A model generated the notes under the pieces. The model did not search any database, was not told the origin of the DNA, and saw nothing but the letters and a program-made list of their open reading frames with translations. The position numbers and the translations under genes are program-made. From Allantophomopsis cytisporea (lineage: Eukaryota > Ascomycota > Leotiomycetes > Phacidiales > Phacidiaceae): a stretch of DNA of 64,000 nucleotides. Numbering within the stretch: the stretch's first letter is position 1; the number at the start of each line of letters is the position of its first letter. This document shows positions 25,301-35,820 of this stretch, piece by piece. The stretch is from the NCBI GenBank assembly GCA_024752435.1, contig CP103024.1:1364001-1428000 (forward strand), in the 5' to 3' direction.

Positions 25301-27313
25301 CGAGCCTGATACACCCACCACCGCAATAGACGATCCCCTCACGAAACAGCGCCCAGTGCGTTGATGTCCTGAATCCTGAAACAGAGCCCTTGCATGCCCA
25401 CGTCGTCTATCGTATCCATCTTGTCCGCCTTCTGTCCATCCAGCATGGATTGGGTAAGCTGTGCCTGCTGCCGTACCTTACAGAATCTCGTATGTGGTGT
25501 TATGTACCTTGCTTGCCGTTGAATGAATGCTCCACTCGACCCAGAAAATAAAGGCGCGAGGCGCTAACGATCAGCATTCGTATGTCCAGCCATCATGGAA
25601 ATGGAAACGCCTGGCGGATGCGGCTACGGAATGTATTGCAATATACAGAGGTTTCATTGTAGATTTCACTCGGCAGACAATGTGTTTCTTGGGTTTGTTT
25701 CTATGACGAGCCTGGGGATTGAAACGGCTAGAAAGGGTAGGCTGGTGACTCCTGGAGCTTATACCTGTGAGAGCATCTGATGATATCGAGGGTACATCTA
25801 CGTGTGTATACAGGTATATATCTCTAATGGTCTTTTTTTGCTCCGATAGATATTTGAGAAAAGCATCATACCTATCCTATGTATCAGTTTCCGTACTTTG
25901 TGACCTTACTACTCATCTAAATATTCTATTGATTCCAGAGTCGTTGCCTGTGACGCCTAGTTGCGATGTACTATATGATGTTGGTGAGTCGGCATATTTG
26001 GATAGGGCTGATCCGCAACACAGGACAACCGCGAAGCAATGATGTAGCTCTAAATCCTGTGTCGTTCAAGGGACTTCGGCTACGGGATTCAATGCTGCTG
26101 AATGACCCCAAGTTGGGCTTTTCCTTGTGTACGCAAATCGGGAATGATAGACTTTCTTACACTGGGATGGGAATGCAAATGCCTTCCTTTCATCTCTCGC
26201 AGTAACGAACGTTTTAGCTACGTACCTATGTATATACTGTATGTACTCTACGCACCTTACCAACAAACGTACTACGTAGGTACTGCGTAGTAATATTGAT
26301 GTCCGAGGCAGAAAGCCATGCATTATCGCGTCTCTTTATTCGTTTTCACGATGCACTCAGATCCATAACAAATACAAATCTAGTCTTGGTGAATATATCA
26401 TTTAGTCCCCAATTTTATATATCTTGACTTCCTATCAACAGCCAGATGCTTTTTTCCATAATAATCGATCTCAAACATACTTCCTGCGTGTCCAAATCCT
26501 CGTCCTTTCGCGCCTACTCCTCTGAAGTGTAGATGAGTAAATCGTATACGCCTCACTCTTATACTGTTAAATTGTTAAAATGACTACCAACAATCAAAAC
26601 TTTATGAGACATCACGTATCATCTTCAACTTTTGAGTGCCGTTAAGTCACTCGTAAATTAAGAGAACGTAACAGGAAAAGCTATGGATTTACACGTTATG
26701 GATTATTTACCTTAGTTTACTCATGCGGAGAATTCTCATTGCAAACAACGAAAGATTAATGATGCACCAGGTGCACCATTTATCTTCATGGTCATTGCAG
26801 CATCATGTGAAAGTGAGATTGCTTCGTTTTAAGACATAAACTTGAAGAAGTACCTCAGTCTACGTAGCTCTTCCTGGCTGGGCACAAGTTCCAAGTGAAT
26901 GGCTGTAGGATTGTGAAGAGTAAAATTGATAATTACAGTAATTATTTTTTCTTCTGTAGAAAATACAAAGATTCGTACTTTCCCATCTCGCCTTTGATAA
27001 TTCCTTTTCTTTATTCTAAAAACTGAGAAGAGCGGAAATCTGTAGAGCACCAAAGAAGCATTTTTAGATAATTTAAGATATATAGGTAACGTATCTATTT
27101 TGTAAAGACTGGGTGGCTTTCGCCGCCGAAAACCAGTGATAGCCTCATTCGCAGTCGCGTTGATTAAGGCAGCCCGAAATGGTTTAGCGTATCTCGGGTA
27201 ATTCTTCTTGCGGGTGCTTTTTCTGACGACCACACTTACCCGAAATATATACTGTTTTCGGTTAATACCCGAGATTACCCGAGATCATAATCACGACCAC
27301 AAGCACCAACACA
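22351..27313. other. Long gene-poor stretch
   Basis: I find no supported gene on either strand. Several palindromic pieces of the TACGTAGGTA type occur near 26225-26290. The segment 26830-27233 has an open frame on the - strand that starts with GTG, not ATG, and is very basic; I did not accept it. The last 70 bases carry repeated ACCCGAGAT words and an AT-rich TATATA (27246-27251), probably the core promoter of the next gene. Confidence 0.45.
25144..25188. repeat. CTGA tetranucleotide microsatellite
   Basis: Tandem ACTG/GACT units with two interruptions. Simple sequence in the intergenic region. Confidence 0.85.
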
Positions 27314-29997
27314 ATGAGGTCTCGTGACTCGGCAAGTTCCGACGGCACTGGACCCGACGCTCCAGAGTCTCGGGAATGGGAGAGCACACCCCCGAGTACC
27401 CGGGAGGAAGACGGTAGCGACAGCGATACGGATTCCTTGGTGGCTACAATCAGAGCTTCGATTCCTGAACTTGACATCTCAGCACCAGAGGAAGATACTC
27501 CATTTCCACAATACGTCGAAGACTCGGAAATTTTCGAAGATAAACCACAAGAAACCTTACGCCGAAACCCTCAGGACTTCTACAACTGGGAGGGTAATCA
27601 CTGGACGCGACGTAAGTGCTGAGAACGAGTATGCAGTTGCACAGCTAACATTCAATAGCTGCACGTACTGGTAATATTCCAGTCTCACGCCCTCTGCCAG
27701 AGCCCCCCATCAATCGCGCGCCTCCGCAGATCCAGAATCGACATCAACGCATACCACCTGGACAGCTCGAACTACCAGCAGCTGATTTCAGCCAGGTAAT
27801 TAACGCCGCACGTATCGACGCACATAGTTACCAAAACAAGAGCAACGAAGACCTTGAAGTCCACCACGCAGCTCCACACGATCACTTGGCCCTCAGCAGC
27901 GGTCGTACTGTCACTCGACGAGGCAACCGTGCATCAATTGGTGCAGAGTTGTTACCACCTGGTCAACCACCTCGCCCACAATTTGTACAACCAGAAAGAA
28001 AAGGCTGGATCTACAATCCGGAAGCTGCAGCCAAACGCAGAGAGGGCAAGCAACGGGCTGTCAAGCAGGGTGAAATATCATCTGGCGAGCCAAAGCCACA
28101 ACCAGAGCCATCAAAGGAACCTCCCACACAAATCCCTCTCCCGCCCGTCCGTGGAAACTCGACGTCAACAAAACCATCTGGCACGGATTCACGTACCACG
28201 ATATCTATCAAATCGCCACATCCTTCACCACTTCGCTCGAATCCACCACCCAGACAGATTCCACCTCCAACGCCTGTTCTTGGCTTTTGTGAATTTAATC
28301 CACCACCCTTAGTTCGAGCAAATCGTGCGAGATCAGATAGTAACAGCGGCAGCACTGCTACAGTTGAGACACCTACCTCAGCTGCTCGCAAAAGTCGTTC
28401 GAGATCAGGAAGCACCCACCACGACACTGTACCTGACGAATCTACTACACCTCCTATAGCTTCTCCAAAGCCTGCACCTCAGAGAACTCGTGCAAGATCA
28501 AATAGCGTCCGTGGTGATCACCCTGCAGCTGTTCCACTTACTCCTAGTGATCAATCTCTTGCAAGCCTCATCCAATCCATCAACCAGCAGAATCAGGAAG
28601 AGAGATACCGAGAATTTGAGGGCCAGAAACCAGAGGACCGAAGTGTCGAATATCAGTCTTTAGAACTCAACAATTACGGAAGCTCAAGAACACAAGGTAG
28701 TACTTTCACATATCGTGGTGTTGAGACTGCCAAAACCCCTTCACTTCCACGTAGGAAGAGTAAAGGTGAGTCAAGATTCATGCACCACGAGTCGCTGCAG
28801 TTTACTAATGTTCTTGCATAGTCAATCTACCTGGTTTGGCGAATTTCTCACGGAAATTCCCATACAAGCCTCTACCAGACGCAAGTCAATCACCACCGCC
28901 CCGACCAACCTCAGCCCCACCATTGATTGACCCTTCGCGACCAGTACCAAAGTACCACCACAAACTTGAAGAACTTGTTGACTTACAAGATCCTGCGGCT
29001 GTTCAGCATCGAAGAAGTCAAATAGACCTTCGAGCACTACCGAGTCTTGACACACTTGATCCAAGCATACCATCTTCAAAAATGGATTACCAGAATTACA
29101 TGCAGAGTCAACAAGGCCAAAATCCCCGTCAAGCACCCCCATCACCATCACCAAGCATGAGCGGTGGTATGGGCATTCCCAACGGCCCCAACGGACTGTC
29201 CGGTCTTCCAACTCCAGCTGGACACCAACAAGACCTTGCTATTATCCTGAACTTGGTCGAACAATTGAGCTCTCAACTTGAAGAAAATAGAATCACTACC
29301 AGACGTATTGTTGCAAATGCTGGCCGCGTCCGCCAGAGAGCTATTGAGTTGGGCATGAGTAATGATGAGATCATTGGGGAAGTTGCCGAGGAGCTGAATG
29401 GTATGTTCGTTTCACTGCAAGCATATGTAGATACTAACCACAATCATAGCATCCAGCCATAATCTTGAGCTCGAGAATGCAGATCTGCGTAGTCGTCTTG
29501 AGAGTGCTGAAGCGAATCTTGATCAAGCTGCTGATGATGTTCAACAATTCCGAGACTGCATCGATGGCATGCTAGAGCAGGCACATGAATACAAATACCG
29601 TCACACCATGGATACCTCTGCTTGGCACCGTAGTTACCGTGACCAGCTTGAGCAAGAGCGAGAGGAAAATATGCAGCTTCGATGCAAGATCGCTGACATG
29701 GGAGCCTCCGCTGCTCGTGGTGCTGAAGCACTTCGTCTTTATCGTCGTGATACAGAATCTAGCGACAAAGCTATGTATTGGAAGTCCAAGGCTGTTGAGT
29801 ATCGTCAGCTTGCTCGATTCTACAAACGACGTGCGTTTGCCTATGCAGATCCAGACAATGACGAGGAAGGGATCTTCTCATCCGACAGTGACATTGCCGA
29901 GGAACCTGAAGAGCATCCACCTCTAAAGCATGGAATGGGTCCACCTGATCAGGATTCTGATGGTGGAACTGGAGGCTCTTCTGAGATGGTCTGCTAA
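27314..29997 (+). CDS. Large disordered protein with C-terminal coiled coil
   Basis: Four exons, 27314-27611, 27659-28765, 28822-29400 and 29450-29997, give 843 aa and all phases close. Donors are GTAAGT, GTGAGT and GTATGT; acceptors ATAG, ATAG and ATAG; CTAAC-like branch sites are visible in introns 1 and 3. The first about 600 residues are acidic, then Pro/Ser/Arg-rich and low in order (RANRARSDSNSG, SPPPRPTSAPPL). Residues of about 600-660 form a helix (NLVEQLSSQLEENRITTRRI), and the last exon continues as a coiled coil (ELENADLRSRLESAEANLDQ) with aromatic-basic segments (WHRSYRDQLEQEREEN). The tail is acidic. It resembles fungal proteins of unknown function with a similar C-terminal coil; I cannot name a function. 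Assembly or scaffold roles would be guesses. Confidence 0.88.
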
Positions 29998-30872
29998 GTC
30001 AAACTATGGCAAATCCTCGGTGATCATGTCCAGCATGTCCATAATGTATACATGTAGGGGATCGCCCCTGTACTCTGGACTAAACACTTTTTCTGCGATG
30101 CGGTTTGTATTGCATGCTCAGAGCTTGTCTTGTCAGTCATGGTTTGCTCGATCACAGAGATTGCTTGACCTCCTGGTCTGACAGCATGGCATTCTTTATC
30201 AAACTCACCTCAGTCATTTGCATTTGCATCATTTGGCGTTTATGGGGAATACCCGCCAAGCAATTGGCAACTTGTGTTGTGTAGCCTATCTTGCTTTTCT
30301 TTTCGGAAACTTGTACTTAAACCAACAACTACCACCGGCCGAGTAGTTGGAGATAATTAAATAGCATTGTCTAATAGCTAAGATGAACTCTTGATCTATG
30401 TAATTGCCAATTTCTAAGCGGAGAGGCTTCTCATGTGGACTGTGTATCGTTCTCTAATTTCATAAACTTCCTTAAAGTTTTAATGTTTTTATGTTCGACT
30501 TGACATCCTTTGGGTTGACACATAATGTTCGAAAAGTCTCCGATTTGACAATCTTTCTGTCTGCCAATTTGTTCAGCAAAATCACCGATTCTCGCGTTTT
30601 AGCTTCCAGACCATCGATAAGTCCGCTGCTCTCTTAACACCGAGTGACATGACCACGTTTTATGATGCAGATGACCCTCAGCGTTTGCAGATGGTATATC
30701 TTCCCAAAGTCCATGAAACCAATAAAAATAGCTTGGCACCAAACTCTATCGGTGTTTTATCTTCCGTCTGGAGCATTTCTGCCCATGAGTCCGCTTTATC
30801 AACCTTTATCAACCGACATCATGACTCCACAATCCCTGCCTTGAGGTCCAACTGCCCCACCATGACGCTCTG
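29998..30872. other. Intergenic region between coiled-coil gene and SDR gene
   Basis: Contains the 3' end of the upstream gene and the promoter of the dehydrogenase. No further gene is visible. Confidence 0.6.
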
Positions 30873-30879
30873 TATAAAA
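30873..30879 (+). promoter_or_regulatory. TATA box of the SDR gene
   Basis: TATAAAA lies 72 bp before the ATG of the dehydrogenase, at a normal distance for a fungal core promoter with a short leader. Confidence 0.55.
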
Positions 30880-30944
30880 CTCGCTGAACCCTCAATAAAT
30901 TCATCATTGTTAACTATAACTTGAGAAATTCAAATACAACCAAA

Positions 30945-31774
30945 ATGTCTTTTCAATACAAAACCGTTCTTATTTTAGGCGCCACCTCAGGGATTGGCGA
31001 AGCGCTGGCTGAGAAGGTCGTTGAAAATGGGTCTTTTGCCATTGTTGCCGGAAGACGCCAGGAGAACTTGGACGCCTTTGTGAAGAAGCATGGAAAGTCG
31101 AAGGCGGCGGCGATCAAGTTTGATATTACAGACCTTGCTGGCATTCCAGCATTCATTGAGAAGTGCTTATCCGCATTCCCAAACAATTCACTTACTGACA
31201 TTGATACAGAGTCACAACGGACTTCCCCAAGCTCGACAGTGTAATTCTAAATTCTGGTATTCAGCGACCATTGGACTTCACCAAGCCCGAGTCAATTGAT
31301 CTCGATACCGTTGAGAACGAGCTTACCACGAATTACACCTCCTATATTCATGTCCTGAAGCCGTTACTCCCATTTCTTCAAGCCCAATCAACGCCAACAT
31401 CTCTCATATTCACGACTTCGGGTCTCGCCATTGTACCAATCGTACGCTGCGGCAACTACTGCGCGTCAAAGGCCGCGCTGCACCATCTAATTCTTGTTTT
31501 GCGTGAGCAGCTCCACGACTCGAATGTTAAAGTCATCGAGATCCTTCCACCAGCTGTACAGACTGAACTGCATGATGAGAAGCATCAGCCGGACATAAAG
31601 AATGGGAGAAGTTTTGGTATGCCATTGAAGGATTTTATCGATGAGACTTGGCAAGGTCTATGTGAGGGGAAGGAAGATATTCCTGTAGGAATGGTCAAAC
31701 AGAGAATGGGCTTCGAGGAGGAGAGAGTATCCCAGTTCAAGAACATGCTAAAATTGATGGCGGCGCATACGTGA
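30945..31774 (+). CDS. Short-chain dehydrogenase/reductase (DltE-like)
   Basis: Two exons, 30945-31162 and 31210-31774, encode 260 aa, a typical classical SDR length. The 47-nt intron has a weak donor (GTGCTT) and acceptor ATACAG; splicing gives the continuous text IEKVTTDFPKLDSVILNSGIQ, which matches the SDR pattern, with NSG in place of NAG. The cofactor loop is GATSGIG (residues 12-18). The catalytic set is Ser143, Tyr156 and Lys160 (YCASK), with Asn114 on the central helix. GRRQ at residues 36-39 has two arginines after the second strand, which usually favours NADP(H). It is a cytosolic NAD(P)-dependent oxidoreductase; the substrate is unknown. The start ATG follows CCAAA and a nearby TATA box. 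Confidence 0.93.
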
Positions 31775-31949
31775 AGTACAAACCAGGTAGCTTATGCAGA
31801 TATACTTTCACTGTATAGGGGAAGCAGATATTTCTTGTAATAGTACATATGTGAAAACTGAATTACTACGTTGAACGTCTAAAACTGTTTCAAACAAGTG
31901 GAAAACTTGACCTCATACTGAATCTCAATTAAAATGGTTTCCGCCCGTT

Positions 31950-32762
31950 TCAGCTTTGAGAATTTCCAACATCATAAGTTATCCCGCTATTCAGTGCTTG
32001 TCCCAATTCCATGATAGTCCTCTCATAAACCCTTGCGATATTCATGTCAATATCATCTTCTTCTTCTAGCGATTCCCCATCCCCATCATCTTCTTCAGCT
32101 TCAGTGTCGGTCTCGTTCTCATCCTTACTTTCGTCATCATCTCGTTCTCGACTCATCACATCTACCACCAAAATTCTCGTGCTTTCAACCAGACTCTTAC
32201 ATCTCACCATATCTGTTTTGCTCAAGCCGCCTCTCCCTCCCTCAAAGCCAGGCAACGTTTCCCCACTGTCCAAGTCACTCCCCCTAACCAGGCTCGCAAA
32301 TGCATAGTCCAACTTCCTCAGTAGCGCAAAAGTAGCATTCGGTGCAGGGGGGAAAGCTGAGAGATATGTTGTTATAGCCAGCGCAATATTCAATAAGTAC
32401 GGAACTTGCAAGCTCGCTAAGATCCATCAATGAGTGTTCAAATCTTGAGCTGAGAATAACTCACGTGTACCGGAAAGCCATAGAACGTCGACCACCTCCC
32501 CCAAGTCTTTGCACACGTCCCGCATGTTGTCATAACCACTCACAGAACCCTCTTCTGCCGGCTGAAACTTCTTCGTGTACCGGCGCGATATGTGTAGAAG
32601 CCGGTTCTCGACATATCGTCGCGCGGCTTCTTCTTTGCTGGACCCAGGTCGTAGCGCATGTGACCGCGGATGTGGGAGTGTAGAGGCTGAGGTTGAAGAG
32701 CTACTTGGAGCAGGAGATGGAATAGATGGTGGTAGGAAGCCACCTGAAGAATTATCTGTCAT
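31950..32762 (-). CDS. Conserved fungal protein with helical core and acidic tail
   Basis: Two exons, 32762-32465 and 32416-31950, encode 254 aa. The 48-nt intron (GTGAGT...CTTAG) joins DVLWLSGT to PSLQVPYLLNIALA in frame. The first 40 residues are Ser/Pro-rich. A helical core follows (residues about 45-180: YVENRLLHISRRYTKKF, YDNMRDVCKDLGEVVDVLWL, FPPAPNATFALLRKLD). Residues about 185-225 are mainly Asp/Glu. From memory, relatives in Pezizomycotina are sometimes labelled meiotic recombination protein Dmc1 in databases. Nothing here resembles a RecA/Rad51 ATPase (no Walker motifs), so I treat that label as wrong and the function as unknown. The gene converges on the SDR gene, leaving 175 bp between stops. 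Confidence 0.85.
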
Positions 32763-34210
32763 AGTTTTGGTATGATGGAAGCTGCGTTGTTTGGTTTTGG
32801 GCACGATGATGTCAATACGATCTACGCTTTGATGTGCCAATATTTTATGTTTAGCTATGCTCGCTTCAATTCTACTGCTGATACCTTGCAATATTGGACT
32901 AGCAAACCGTTGTACATTAACGTACCTGGATACAACTACAACTTTAATTTGGAAGCAGCTCAAATATCATCACTTTACCATGCTATCTGCTCAAATCTCA
33001 AGCGCGCGTCACTACATGTATTAAAGATTTCGACGCTCCAGTCTCGCGTACTTCCTTTTGCCCTAGAATTTCAGCGTTTCACCACAATATTTACTAAAAG
33101 TTCGGCCGGTCTCATTACCGGTTCGCATCGAATGGCGATGTAGTGATCCGAATTCGCAACCGGACATTCACCGTCGTTTGCTGTCGAGAAGAAGTAGCGT
33201 ACGAACTGTATATCGGTACGGAAATGTGCAACTACCTGGTACCCGAAAGGAGTTTTCGGGTATTTCGGGTACTTCGTGGGTCTTATCAAATCATCGCTCA
33301 TACTGTCTGTCGTGGTCTTAGGTACTGTAACTGAACTACCTGATGTAAATGATCATCGGGATATCGTATGTTGTACTAAGCGGTATATACTGGACGGCGG
33401 TGTCAATGCCTGAGACGCGGTTCTCGAATCGACCTAGCGCGCTTCGATGTCAAATGCGACCGTTACTATATAGACTAAATGTGGCGAGTAAAGGAGTAGT
33501 ACAGCTTCTAGTTCGCTGCGATGGGATAGATAGCTAGCACTTTCTGAGAACGTTGAGAACAAGAAGTGAGATACTATAAGAGCAAAGCAAAGACAAAAAA
33601 GCAAACGAATTGTTTGATACGAAAGTTATGGTATTAGGACTGATGACAATAAACGTACCTATCTATCTATCTGCGAAGATATAACCAGTACAAAGGGTGC
33701 TCCTTCAGCTGCTATAACAAAACAATGGAGAAGCACGAAGTCTAAGGTTTATTGGTAATTTAGGGGGGGTGCATTGCAAATACAATAATAGTCCGCACTT
33801 GAAAGTACGAAACAGTCTGCAGTGGAAACGTGCTGTGGAAGGAGAGCAAGTCCTTTCCTATTGCAGTCAAGAACTTTCATCAGCGTATCGGAGTGAATGC
33901 ACATAAACCTACATATCCATGTCTTAAGTATCGTAAGATCTACACCCAACTCATTTTCCTCTTCTGTAGCTTCGTTAACCTTCCTTCTCCAGATATTCCA
34001 CCAAAGATTCTAGGATTCTAACCAAAAAGCAATTCACCTGAAAACGCAAGAAGGACAATCACATATTCTATGACTAAATAGCGGTTTTTTACCATCCCAA
34101 TTGCTATCGCATATCTTATCAACAAGTTTGAGACTTATCAGGTCGCATCCTTGCTACCATTTCAGTCCTAATATCATGTTTTTGTGATCACAAATCTTCG
34201 TAGCATCAAA
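32763..34210. other. Intergenic stretch with no recognised gene
   Basis: It contains the promoter of the acidic-tail protein (just above 32762) and then DNA with only short unrelated frames. A short tract 33240-33275 repeats the word TTTCGGGTA. Confidence 0.5.
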
Positions 34211-34214
34211 CCAG

Positions 34215-35253
34215 CCAATCATACTTTTGGCAATGTTGAAGACAGAGCAAAGTGTCACACCATCAACATTTGAGAGGTTGTTAGTATCGTCAGTTTCTGT
34301 CACGATGTTGAGCGTGCAGCAAATTTAAGTAATAAATTGATTAAAGAAGAAAGGGAGCAGGATTCTACTCTGTAGCTATCTGAATATTACGTAGTGGTGC
34401 AGTGCTACCTAATCTGGTAATCAGTAAAAGTGAGAACGAGTCACTTCACATACTTGCACCCAGCTGAGGTCTGTATATTGACTACATATGTTGACAATAT
34501 CCCCACTGTTGTAGAATCTCGAAACATGGTAATAGGCTTGAGTTCCACACATCCAGTTTAATTACACTTCTATAAAACTACGAGTTTACTGTAGACCATG
34601 AAGGAACATTGGCTGCTATTTCCAAAGAAGTTCACGGCAAGTACACGCCTTTGAAAGTCGCTGCGAATCCTTCCTTAATTATATACAAAATATATAGTCT
34701 AGAAGTCTGGAAGGGACTATAAGATCATACCATTGAACACTCCCAATGACTTTGAGGTACGTGGTCTCGATATGGCTTGAAGCACTGTCAGCAAGACTCC
34801 TGCATCAGACAAGGATTCGCTCCATAGCCATAAGTTGTCAGGGTCCTCACATAGCCACCAGACTCCTGCAAGATGACAGCAGGAGTATAACGATAGTCAA
34901 GCCTCGTCTTGTAATCATCAGTCCGGAGCTACTGTTTTGAAAGGAGGCTGGTTTAAGCAAATGTATGTATGTTTCCAGTTTTGACAAGTGATAGTTCATG
35001 AGATTGATGGTGTGTAACCTATTCATTTGCACTTGAAACTTTTCATTTATATACTCATTGACGGTCGCAACTATCTCACACCCAGATATTTAGAGACATT
35101 GAACTCAACGACTCTTAGAAATGCTCTGTCAACGTAATCCGGCTCGCTGAATCTCCTCGTTTCAAGATACGTATGTATGTACGTATCAGCTCACCATAAA
35201 ATCAACCACGACTAACAATGAAACTCTCACACACCTAACTGTAAAAAAACACG
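34215..35253 (-). pseudogene. Decayed paralogue of the secreted lysozyme-like gene, with its promoter
   Basis: Nucleotide similarity to the intact gene at 52590-53514 and its promoter is visible by eye in several blocks in the same order. Examples are CCAGCC...TTGGCAATGT (34212-34240), CACTGTTGTAGA (34504-34515 against 52722-52733), a block reading CTCCTGCAAGATGACAGCA (34862-34880 against 53088-53106), and the promoter block with TATATAC (35047-35053 against 53651-53657) and TGTCAAC (35127-35133 against 53730-53736). No frame survives. Many differences are C/T or G/A transitions, and the 5' part of the coding region seems shortened. A short dispersed repeat interrupts the block at about 34298-34495. 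It is therefore an old duplicate silenced by mutation. Confidence 0.6.
34306..34500. repeat. Short dispersed repeat, copy A
   Basis: The core 34306-34446 matches 41460-41595: both carry GCGTGCAGCA, AATTGATT, GGAGCAGGATTCTACTCTG, GTAGTGGTGCAGT and TCACTT in order with similar spacing. The weaker match continues to about 34500. Differences between copies are largely A/G and C/T. The copy lies inside the lysozyme-like pseudogene, splitting two blocks that are adjacent in the intact gene, so it behaves like an inserted non-autonomous element. No coding capacity and no clear terminal inverted repeat were seen. Confidence 0.6.
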
Positions 35254-35820
35254 TTTTTATACTGTAGAACAGCCTGATTTGTACGACTAGTACAACCGGC
35301 GCCGGATTGAAGGCGATATGCACCAGGGAAAATGTGTGAGCGCGGTGTGCGCACTTCCTAATTGGAAAATGTTCACTCTGATTGTGAGAGTCGCATTGAT
35401 ACTACGACTACTACGCTCCGATCTCGCTCACTGATCTGGACGCATTGTAACATAGTGTCCTAACTAGCCTTTTGATAGATTAAAAACCCGAGGAAGCTCT
35501 AGTATGATCACAGTGAAAAGACCCCAAGTGTGGAGTGAAAAGTAGCACGAAGCAGTGAAGGAAACACTACACACGCGGTAGAGTAACAATGGTCTCAAGA
35601 ATATAGCGGGATTGTGTATTATTTCAGACTTTACAAGTCTTTTCTGAAATTGAACTATAAGATGGACCAGCAATCGACCAAGAAACACACTGTCGTTCAA
35701 AGAAAACCATTGTTCTAAGTGTTTCTGTTTCACTTGAGCAAAGCGGCCGCAAGCTAGATATTTTATTGCTGGTATAATGCAAACCCCGTTCATTCTCAAC
35801 GTAGATAGTTACCGGTTGAA
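35254..35820. other. Intergenic region downstream of the beta-glucosidase gene
   Basis: No gene is visible. The last 200-300 bases before 35820 are probably the 3' untranslated region of the beta-glucosidase transcript on the - strand. Confidence 0.5.

Noticed and set aside
26829..27233. 134-codon very basic open frame, divergent from the coiled-coil gene
   Set aside because: It starts with GTG and no ATG lies near the start; AT-rich Lys/Ile text suggests chance.
31950..32762. Dmc1 recombinase identity for the acidic-tail protein
   Set aside because: The 254-aa product has no Walker A/B motifs or RecA core; the label seems to be a database error that I only recall.
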